64,000 bases of DNA from positions 1,674,001-1,738,000 of the forward strand of contig JAHEWK010000008.1 in assembly GCA_020740775.1 (NCBI GenBank). The letters run 5' to 3'. Below, piece after piece: positions 41,743 to 50,397 of this stretch; positions within the stretch are counted from its first letter, which is position 1, and every line of letters starts with the position of its first letter. The translations under genes were made by a program, and so were the position numbers. The notes under the pieces were generated by a model. That model worked only from the letters and a program-made list of their open reading frames with translations, made no database searches and was not told the origin of the DNA. This stretch comes from Ilyonectria destructans (Eukaryota > Ascomycota > Sordariomycetes > Hypocreales > Nectriaceae).

Positions 41743-44560
41743 ATGGAAGCCCTCACTCTTGCGACCAGTGTGGTCGCATTCGTCGACTTTTCGAGCAAGT
41801 TACTTGCAAAGTCCCGAAAGATATACAAATCTGCCGAGGGTGCTCTAACCGAAAATGTCGACATCGAACTGATCACAGCGGATCTTCTCACTTTAACCCA
41901 GAGCCTGAAGAGACAACCGCCCCCCAACCCGGCACAATGTGGCGATCCTTTATATGACATAGAGGCTTTCGAGGACAAGAAATCCCTGGACCTTATTTGT
42001 GAGAGATGTATAGAGATTGCAGAAGACCTCATGCGGCGCCTCGAAAAGTTGAAAGTCCAACCTGACGCTGGCAAGAAGAATGAGAGCAAAGAATTGGCGA
42101 CCGAGCAAAGCAATTTGGACTCTCAACGCGCCACCCGATCAAACCCTGGTCGCTTGAAACATGTCCTACTCCAACATAACTTCAAACTGACTGAAATACC
42201 CCGATGGATGAAATTTGACAAATGGGATGCTTTTCGAAAAGCCCTTGTCGCCTCATGGAACGAGGAAGAAATCAAGAAATTGGTGTCTACTCTTCGAGAG
42301 TTCAGAGACCAGTTGGAGTTTCGCATGTTGAAATCCATGCGGTATGGTGACCATCGGACTTTTTTATTAAACATCCAAAATTCTAATGCTTCATAGCACT
42401 GCACTCAATGATTTTGCTTTTCAGCATTCAAACCAACTCGCACAGTCCACTCAGCTTATAGTAGACACTTTCTTGAACGCCAGGGAAGAACTTGCAAGCC
42501 AGCTTCGACTCGAGGCGAAGAGGATAATTGATTCTCAAGCGTCTGAAACAATCGACAACTTTCCAACATCAAACTCTGTCGGCATGTTCCAGAATCCGAA
42601 AGGGACGACAACTTCCAAGAGTAAAGCCCCTGGACACTCTTCTGGAGGCTCCCAAGTAGAAGAAGAACTACGACTTCTCATGATTGAAAATGGGATTCTC
42701 GGGAGCCTATCTTTCACGACACTCACTGATCGCCAAGATCGTCTTCAGAACCCCCACGGCGGCACATTTGAGTGGGTCTATCATGAGAATGGACGTTCCA
42801 CGGCTCCTTGGAGCAGCTTTTTCGACTGGTTGCGTCACGGACATGGAGTATATTGGATCAGTGGTAGACTTGGGTCCGGGAAGTCAACTCTGATGAGGTA
42901 CATATTCGAACACGAGAAGACTATCAAAGCACTTGAAGAATGGGCTAGTCCCATGCGACCAGAGACTTGTGGCTTCTTCTTTTGGAACAGTGGAGAAGAA
43001 GATCAAAAGTCTCAGTGCGGTCTCCTGAGGTCTCTCGTATTCCAGATCTTCCAACGCCACCGAGATCTGATCCAGCAGATCATGCCGGACGTGTGGAGCG
43101 CCTGGCGTAGCAGAGTAAACGCCGTTATCTCTGCTAAGATACCGCAAGATCCTCTCCTTTTATCTCCAGAGCCAACTAACTGGACCATGGCACAGTTGAA
43201 GCGCATTTTTCGAGATTTGCTTCACAGCCTACAAGATAGGACTAGGTTGTGCCTTTTCATTGATGGCCTTGATGAATATGACGGGGATGATTGCGACATC
43301 ATTTCCCTCCTTCAAGAATATTCTGGATCGCCTAACATCAAGCTCTGTCTCTCCAGTAGACCTCTAGTGCCTTACGAACAAGCCTTTTCCAAGTTTCCGG
43401 GCATGAAACTTCATGAACAGACACGGGGAGATATCGAACACTATGTGCGCTCAAAACTACTCACACATAAGAACATGGTCAGGCATCGTCTGCATAACCC
43501 CAAAGAAGTTGACACCCTGGTTGATGACATTGTCGACAAAGCAAATGGGATATTCCTATGGATCAAACTTGTTGTCGAGTCTTTGTATCGTGGTTTATCC
43601 GACTCCAACCGCATTTCTATTCTCAGAGAGAGGCTGAACGAACTTCCTGACGACCTTTACGAGCTCTATTCGCACATGTTGAGACGAACCGATTCTATTT
43701 ATCGCCCAAAGGCCTCGAGAATGTTTCAAATTGTTCGAGCTGCCCAAACGCATTCACCAAACAAAGTCACACTGCTTAACTTGTCCTGGGCAGCATGGGC
43801 CGGCGATTCAAGTGAAATGCCAGCGGAAGATGCTCCAATACAGCCCCTCAGCCACGAGGAGATGTCAATTAGGTGTCGGGATATGGATGATGAGCTCAAA
43901 AGTGTTTGTTCTGGCTTGATGGAGTCTACCGACGTCAAATTTTCCGATATTGTCCCGGATTCAAAAGTTCTGTTTCTTCACCGAACAGTATTTGACTGGC
44001 TTGCGAAACCAGAAGTATGGAGCGAGGTACTTTCCATCACTGCGGGAAGCGGATTCAGTCCCAACCTATCAATGCTGAGATCATGCATTATGCAACTAAA
44101 GACTGAAAACAGTAGTTCAACTCTCCGCCTGGATATGAACATCATACACAGTGCCTTAGTATTTTCCAAGGAGGCTGAGGCAGATCTGAACATCGGTTTC
44201 CCAGCTTTAATGGATCAGTTGGACTCGGTCGCCTCGTATCAGTGGCGTGAGGCGAGTTCATCAAGGTCTACCACGATGCCACGATTTGGGGCATCTCAAC
44301 CACAAGAATCATCCCGGCCCTCGGAAATTCAGTTTTGGAACGAAGACGATGACGAGACCGCTATTGACGAGACCCCATTTGCAACAGAATCAGGTGACTA
44401 TGATGGTGTGTTTGGCGATATACAATTTGCCGAAAATTCTCAAGAGTCTCAGCATGTTATCGGAAAGTCAAAAGTAGTTGATTTGGATGGCCGTGAGGAG
44501 TGGTACAGCGAGCTTTCCGGCTCCGAGAATTCTTCGCCTCGGTATTTCGATGCTTTGTAG
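41743..44560 (+). CDS. NACHT/STAND (NLR-like) signalling NTPase
   Basis: Exons 41743-42341 and 42397-44560 are joined by a 55-nt intron (GTATGG donor, TCTAAT branch, CATAG acceptor). The product is 920 residues to the first stop. The N terminus (MEALTLATSVVAFVDFSSKL) is the helical domain that precedes NACHT in many fungal NLR-like proteins. A P-loop GRLGSGKST (Lys362) and a Walker B LCLFIDGLDEYDG (Asp489) mark the NACHT NTPase. After it comes a helical region with LPDDLYELYSHML and FLHRTVFDWL, typical of the fungal family. Such proteins act in non-self recognition and regulated cell death. The stop TAG at 44558-44560 cuts the frame before a C-terminal region that continues in the same frame (see next feature). 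Confidence 0.85.
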
Positions 44561-45382
44561 AGTGGCGTCGCGTCTGAGTCTTGGGTGCAGCATGGAACTG
44601 TTCCTTCATCTCGAGATGAAATTGCAGCAAAATTTGCGACGCTGCGTGGAGACCACCAGTTGGTCTCACATCTCCAACCTGAGGAAGGACTTCTGCACCA
44701 CTGGTCCTATGGTATCGAGATTCCTGGTATTAAGCCCTTGGGGGAGGGAAGTACTTTTGTCAACATAGCCAAGGACATGGGAATTTGCCATTGCGTTGAA
44801 TTCAAACTCGAATCTGGAAACGTCGTCGACCAAGAAATAAATCAACACTTGCTTTGGAGCGCTCTTTCCATTACCAGTGGAACTTGGGACTCCTACAAGA
44901 AAACACCCGATCCCGCAACGGTGGACAGAATTCTTCATGGCGGAACTGATCCAAATCTCCCATTGCAGGGCATAACTCCATGGCAAAGTGCTCTTGCGGC
45001 TGCAGTCTCGCACTTCACCTCGCCTCGTCATGTGTCACAACCAAGGAGCGGTACATACTCATATTCACATTCACAGTGGGAAACACGGGCAGAAGCTTGG
45101 GCTCATATCTTGGAAAATTTTCTCAGGCACGGCGCAGATCCTATGGCACTCAATGAGCCAGTTCGGCTTTCGTCTGGCCAAGCCCTGACTTCTCCCTTGG
45201 AAGTTGTTGGCATGCATTTGCCGCCATACCTAGTGGATAAAGTCGCTAATATAAAGGCCCGTCCGCAGGATCGGCGGGCGAAGGATATAGAGGACGCCGT
45301 TGAGGAGAGGGTCGATGAGCAAGCCATGGCTGAGCGAAACTCGAGGAATAGGATAATGAGTTGGGTTGTATCTTGGTTTTGA
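44561..45382 (+). other. In-frame C-terminal continuation of the NACHT gene beyond a TAG
   Basis: The reading frame of the NACHT gene continues past TAG for about 270 codons to a stop at 45382. The content resembles the C-terminal repeats of the family: STFVNIAKDMGICHCVEFKLESGN, then PDPATVDRILHGGTDPN and ILENFLRHGADPMAL, i.e. ankyrin-like helices. This region is therefore very likely part of the same ancestral protein of about 1,194 residues. Two readings remain. One is a nonsense mutation that truncates the protein. The other is an intron of 135 nt (GTGAGG at 44493 to TTGCAG at 44627) that removes the stop and keeps the frame; it has no strong branch site that I can see. Confidence 0.65.
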
Positions 45383-45694
45383 GAGTACAAAGAAGAGGCA
45401 TGTAAACGGCAAATAGTAAAGAGTATTGCTATTGGCACACAAGTGCAAATATTCTCCGGAAGCCTCAGTTGAATTAATGTATCAACCTAATGTGCGCAGA
45501 AAAGATGCTCTTGGGTGACAGGCCTCCGAGTATTATAAGAAGCCAGCGTACTGCCAAAGCAATACGGGTTATTTTTCAAGTTGAATCACATCGATATTAT
45601 CGCCATTGGTACTTCCAAGAAGGGGGCCAGAAGCTTTTGCAGACAGTGCCGATCGATCTTCCGTCGGAAATACTTCAGAGTAAACTAGATTTAG

Positions 45695-46045
45695 CTATGG
45701 CGACTCATAGTAGAACTGGTAGTCGTGCTTAAGCCCCATTTCTAGAGGCGAGTCACAACGACGAGGGAATCTGGGTGATCGAGGAGTGTAAGCGTCTAGC
45801 GGATGTAATTTGCAGCAGTTGGGACAAACCCAGCTCTTTAGCATCACATTTGCATGCCCTACCCAGAAGTCGATTCGCTCGGAAGCAGATAATTCTTCAA
45901 GTTCCCCATTCCAGCTGCGCAAAGAAATGCCTCCTATCTCCGGACAAGATGGAGAAAGAAATAATTTGTCGTGCAGGGCAAGTTGATCCAATATGAAGAA
46001 CATGGCATCGTACGGTAGTTCAAGGAAAACCCATTTGGACCGCAT
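45695..46045 (-). pseudogene. F-box-like gene fragment
   Basis: From the ATG at 46045 the minus strand encodes MRSKWVFLELPYDAMFFILDQL followed by a Trp/Cys pattern (WVCPNCCKLHPLDAYTP). This matches the start of many fungal F-box proteins (LPxDxxFxIxxxL, later CxxCxxLHPxD). The frame stays open to 46135 upstream and ends at 45695 after about 116 residues. Full-length relatives are normally 250-400 residues, and I see no credible continuation toward lower coordinates. F-box proteins link substrates to SCF ubiquitin ligases. It is either a truncated remnant or a gene with unseen introns. It lies 312 bp beyond the convergent NACHT gene. Confidence 0.5.
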
Positions 46046-46135
46046 TGATGTTCTTCCTTTCTTTGAAGCTTGCCACAAGATAATTGTGAGACTCTTCATA
46101 ATGAGAGGCTGAATGCAAAGGCTAATCACACACAA

Positions 46136-46799
46136 GGCCTATTAACTGAATTGCAGCCTTCCCACTGCGTGAAGTCTACCGAATGTGTTAGCATCTAGTA
46201 CATATAGTGAGAGGCCAATCTAGGAAGCTCCGATTCATTGAGGCGTCCCACTCAATTTGCTTTTGCAGTCTGCTCAACATGGCTGTGTGATTTTGACATC
46301 CTGGTTCTCGTCAGCCTCACTTCTTGAGCATCATGCATGTAACTAGCTCCCCCACGCCCCAGCCATTGCACGGCCTCCCGCTCCGGAAATCGCGCAAAAC
46401 GTATGATTACGCTCCCTAATATCGTCAGCTTTTTGCCATTGATATGGAGTTGCTCTTAAGCTGGGCGTTTGGGTGGGCCGACGTGGGATAATCTGACGAC
46501 ACCCGAGGCAGGGTTGGTCTGGACAAGTTGAAATGGGCACCATCTTCAGCATCTTGTGAAAGAGGGATGAGGAATGGATTGTGTGGGCAAGATAAATCAC
46601 AGTGGGGGATGAGCGGTAAAGGAGATGTTCTTGTTAGCAACCAAGCGATGGAAGTTGAAAGTTTCAATGTCAATGTCGATCAATTGATGATTTGATATTC
46701 GCAGACTAATCTCACATGCCCCCTTAAAATTACAATTAACACCAGCGCGTAGCGAAGTTCACCCGTTATACACATTGAGAAGATCCCAAGAACTGACGG
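46136..46799. other. Intergenic, no gene recognised
   Basis: It lies between the F-box-like fragment and the 3' end of the orphan gene. Open frames are short and without domains. Confidence 0.5.
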
Positions 46800-47414
46800 C
46801 TAGTATGTCAGCCAGGTGTCGACCTTGGCTTTCGTATTCACCCGCCTCTTCTTCTCGGCCTCCAGCCGCTTCCGGGTCTTCTTGTCCAGTACGATTGGAT
46901 GATCCTCGGAGGCATCCGAGAAACTAAATTTGAGCCCGTCTGATGTCGTATCTATGTCGATGATTGGCTGTTGGCCGCCACTGGCTTCACCGCTCACGCC
47001 TGAGCACCCTGATTCTCCGTCGTCGTCAAGCTCAGGTACTTGGAGGTGCTGTTGTGGAACAACGGCGCTGTTGGTGGCTGGTAGGGACACAAATGGTTGC
47101 ACGGCCGGAGGAGGGTAATAGTGCCTCATGGAGACCTCGTTGATGCCCATGAACTCGTAGTGGATGTATCGACCTAGCGCGTCTACCACGATTGAGTTGC
47201 GTGCGCTTGGCACGACTCGTGCCGCGACTTCATATGGGAGGTCCTGGGCTCGGTAGTAATGTAAGCCCGAGGGATGAAGAGCCCATTCCGACCATTGACC
47301 GGATGCCATGGCTGGTGCTGGTGGTACTGCGGCGGCAGCTTGCGATGAGGTGGCGGCTGGTTGGTGTTTTTGACCGGGTTGCGAGATGCGATTGCTTTCT
47401 TGAGGCTTGGCCAT
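46800..47414 (-). CDS. Orphan protein with basic C-terminal helix
   Basis: A single-exon frame of 204 residues with an ATG at 47414. Residues 1-38 are Gln/Ala/Pro-rich. A central block (about 40-100, WSEWALHPSGLHYYRAQDL through VVDALGRYIHYEFMG) is rich in aromatics and looks folded. An acidic Gly/Ser stretch follows. The C terminus has a basic amphipathic helix (DKKTRKRLEAEKKRRVNTKAK) ending in DTWLTY, which could bind nucleic acid or act as a nuclear signal. I do not recognise a family. The YYR and IHYEF motifs recall small fungal nuclear proteins, but that is a guess. It sits on the edge of the accessory block. Confidence 0.6.
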   Translation of the reverse strand: MAKPQESNRISQPGQKHQPAATSSQAAAAVPPAPAMASGQWSEWALHPSGLHYYRAQDLPYEVAARVVPSARNSIVVDALGRYIHYEFMGINEVSMRHYYPPPAVQPFVSLPATNSAVVPQQHLQVPELDDDGESGCSGVSGEASGGQQPIIDIDTTSDGLKFSFSDASEDHPIVLDKKTRKRLEAEKKRRVNTKAKVDTWLTY

Positions 47415-48356
47415 TGTGCAGAAGAAAGAGCGGGAGGCAATCCAATATATTTTCTTCGAAATTGTATGAGAGATGTATGTTTGGTATTTTCAATTGGAAA
47501 TGACAATGTGCAGACGGCGAGGACGTGAAGTAGATATATAAGCCCCCAGGACGGGTCACCCGGATCGGGTCAAAGCCACCCACATTGATGCGTCCCTTGC
47601 GTGGAGGCCCTTGTCATTGCATTGTACCGGTACTCGTTTGGCAGCCTTATTACACTCAATACCGGCATGGACGATTGCGCTCCGGAAAACCCGTGGGGAC
47701 TTGAAACGACCAAAGCTCATCCATCGTCAGGCAGCGTTCGGGCTCCTCCATGTCCAACCCCAATTCCGGCGTGATTGGACATTTGGCCCGAGCTAGAAGC
47801 TGGCGCAGCTGTGTGGCTCTCACCTGGCCGTAGTTGGCCGACCGAGCAAGGTCAGACGCTGCGGGAGAGATGTGACCTACGACGTGTACCAAGGGACCGG
47901 CCTATGGGGGCATCTGCGAGTCTTCAGGATTCTGTTGGGCTGCAAACGCATGCAAGACGCCCAATTCGGCCGATAAGCATTGCCCCAAGAATGTCTGCCT
48001 TGTCGGTTGCCTCGTATCTCTCAAGCTGAATTGACGCTGCGCTGCAGGAGAAATGCCCAATGCCAATCCAGGAACCACTCAAACCGCATGGAACTAGCGG
48101 AAAATTGAGGAACGACTTACACTGTTATTTGTGAGCATGTTGGGAAGCCTGCGTCATCAATAATGAGTCAACGAGGCTCTGTGATGGCTCACAATGTCAC
48201 TCATTCCCCATGACTCGCAGGTGTCAGTCTCATTGTGGCGAACCAGTTGTGGCAGGAAAGATGGAGTCGTCGCACCGAGTCAATTCGTCGAAAAGTACAC
48301 CGTCAATGAATGTCGTTACAATTACAAGCTGTCTCGCAAGGGTGCGGTGGTATTTG
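47415..48356. other. Intergenic, no gene recognised
   Basis: Promoter side of the orphan gene and 3' side of TRM61. No supported gene. Confidence 0.5.
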
Positions 48357-49925
48357 TTATTTCGACGCCTCAACCACCTCCGCCACCTCCGCTTCCTCCG
48401 CCTCCGTGACCTGGGTATCGTCTCCCTGCTTCTGCTTTTGCGCCTGTTTGTGTTCTTGCTTCTGCTCCTGCTTCTGCTTCTTCTTCGCTTGCAACTTTTC
48501 CCGTGTTTGCTGTCTTCGAACTTGCTTGTCGAGACTTCCAATGATGTTGCGTTCCTTGCCACAAGGCCACTTGGACGATGCCGCTGCCTCATCTTCGTCG
48601 CTCCATTCGCGAGGGAGGGTAGCAAAGACGAGATACGAGGTATGGGTCTTAAGCTCCGCCTCGGCCCGGTGGTAAAGCCTACCGTACATCCATGGCTTAG
48701 CATCCTCTTCGCTCATGGGATCTTTGCCATTGGCCTTGTCCTTATTGGACGTCGGCGGCGGCGTGTCGATGTCCATTTCCGACGCGTCTGCCGAGTTGGT
48801 TGTGGAGAGAGCCTGCGCCCTGTGAAACTCCTTCGTCTTCTTGTTGATTTGCCGTAATCTATCCACAGCTTCATTCACATCGGCAGGTGTTTGGACATTG
48901 CCCTTTTCGGCTGGCAAATTCGCTCCGATTCGTTCCCGAATGGTGCTGAATCGTCGGTTCGCGATTTCAACCATATCGATGTCCGTCCATCCTAGGTCTC
49001 TCATCTCTTCAATGGTGCGGGTAACTTGTTCGATGCACGGGGAAAACGTGCAAATGTGAACACTCTGCTTCGGATCCAACGGCGACAGCCACTCTCCACT
49101 TTCCGCATTGTCGCTGCCCTTAAGCTTTTCTGGCTTCTGTCGTGATAGGTGATGTAGGGCTTCCCAAGGAGCAGGGAGGTCCAAAAACACAGCGGTTGCC
49201 TTGGGAGACTCGCCGCCGGCTAGAAAACCACCCTGATAAACGTCGCGATGCGTGAGCTGGACAATCCCGTTCAGCCTGTGACCCTCAACCTCCTCCTGCA
49301 TCTTGTGGAATCGAGACTCGTGGAACTCGAAGCTGAAGACCTTTCCCTTCACATCAGCCTCGGTTTGGGGGTACCCGTTGTAGACTGCTCGCGCAGATGC
49401 GTGTGTAAAGCTGCCACTTCCCGAGCCGGCCTCAATGATCCGTGTCCCGGGAACCGCTCGAATGCGTTGTAGGATGTAGCTGTAGTCGGGGGTGTAAACG
49501 ACTTGAGTTCGATGGGGCAAGCTGCTTGTCCAGAGCTCAGGAGTTGGTCGCAAGATATGAATAAATCCACTCGCGGCAGCGACGGCCTTCTTGGCAGGTT
49601 TTGACGTCGTCTGCTTGTCCTCATCGTCGGGGCCCGTCGTCGGAGTGTCCTCGTCGGTGGCTTCCCGGCGGCGCTTCCGCCCTCTTGAACCAGTATCGAC
49701 TGCAGATGCACGGACTTGCGATCCCCATGGGATATTGAGAAGGGTCGAGTGTGGAAAAGACCCGAACCGGGTGTTCAGCATGGTGCCTTCAGCATAGCCG
49801 TCGACCGCGCCGCTGGACTCCTCGAGGGTGATCGGCTGGAGATTGTCGCGAGAAAGAAGAACGATGGCAAGGTTGTCAGCCGTGGTGACACTACCAGGCT
49901 CCAGGAAGGGCGATGGTCGGGCCAT
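48357..49925 (-). CDS. trm61: tRNA (adenine-58-N1)-methyltransferase catalytic subunit Trm61
   Basis: A single-exon gene of 522 residues from the ATG at 49925 (MARPSPFLEP). The frame extends upstream, but the family starts here. Landmarks of Trm61/Gcd14: the LNTRFGSFPHS segment, PELWTSSLPHRTQVVY, TPDYSYI, and the AdoMet-binding motif IIEAGSGSGSFTHA. Later come VFLDLPAPWEALHH and WTDIDMVEIANR. The enzyme, with Trm6, makes m1A58 in the T-loop of nuclear tRNAs and stabilises initiator tRNA. A disordered insertion (about 75-110) and a Lys/Gln-rich coiled tail (KKKQKQEQKQEHKQ) with an acidic end are fungal additions. It is divergent from cysteinyl-tRNA synthetase across 472 bp, so two tRNA genes may share a promoter region. 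Confidence 0.93.
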   Translation of the reverse strand: MARPSPFLEPGSVTTADNLAIVLLSRDNLQPITLEESSGAVDGYAEGTMLNTRFGSFPHSTLLNIPWGSQVRASAVDTGSRGRKRRREATDEDTPTTGPDDEDKQTTSKPAKKAVAAASGFIHILRPTPELWTSSLPHRTQVVYTPDYSYILQRIRAVPGTRIIEAGSGSGSFTHASARAVYNGYPQTEADVKGKVFSFEFHESRFHKMQEEVEGHRLNGIVQLTHRDVYQGGFLAGGESPKATAVFLDLPAPWEALHHLSRQKPEKLKGSDNAESGEWLSPLDPKQSVHICTFSPCIEQVTRTIEEMRDLGWTDIDMVEIANRRFSTIRERIGANLPAEKGNVQTPADVNEAVDRLRQINKKTKEFHRAQALSTTNSADASEMDIDTPPPTSNKDKANGKDPMSEEDAKPWMYGRLYHRAEAELKTHTSYLVFATLPREWSDEDEAAASSKWPCGKERNIIGSLDKQVRRQQTREKLQAKKKQKQEQKQEHKQAQKQKQGDDTQVTEAEEAEVAEVVEASK

Positions 49926-50397
49926 TGTCGCGGTATTAGGACCCTTCACGTCGGGTATAGTTATCGATAGCGAAAAATGCCAGCCGTGGATCTTGAGGCT
50001 GGGAAAATTATTTCGACAGGCTAGCTTACGCAAGGCTGAAGAAGTTTAGCACAGGCCCCACTGGAAATTTAGTGAGGGGCAGCATACATGACCCGCTAGA
50101 GCTTGCGATTGGCAAGGCTGAGAGGCGGGGAGTTCCCTGGACCCACTAACATTTAGGTGCGTGCTGGGTGCTGCAGGGCACCAGGTGGTGAGGGAGAGGG
50201 AGGGGTCTAGAATTTTGGGCGCTGGCGTGGTTGCCCTGGACTCGTCGTGACTCAAAATCGACAGCTCGACTGTTACTCACCCTCCGCTTTGACTCTTACT
50301 CTCCTCAAGATACCCCGTCTCCCCCTTTCGCTCCCTTCCCTTTCTCCTCCTCTTTCATTGTCTCGTCTTTTGATCCTCTCTTCCTTGCGCGTCCTGG
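49926..50397. promoter_or_regulatory. Divergent promoter, TRM61 / cysteinyl-tRNA synthetase
   Basis: A 472-bp region between the two start codons. The half next to the synthetase (about 50275-50396) is a long CT-rich tract, typical of fungal transcription starts. Coordinated expression of two tRNA-maturation genes is plausible but only inferred. Confidence 0.5.

Noticed and set aside
44542..44590. 49-nt GT-AG interval across the NACHT stop codon
   Set aside because: It changes the frame into one that stops soon after, losing the family-like C terminus.
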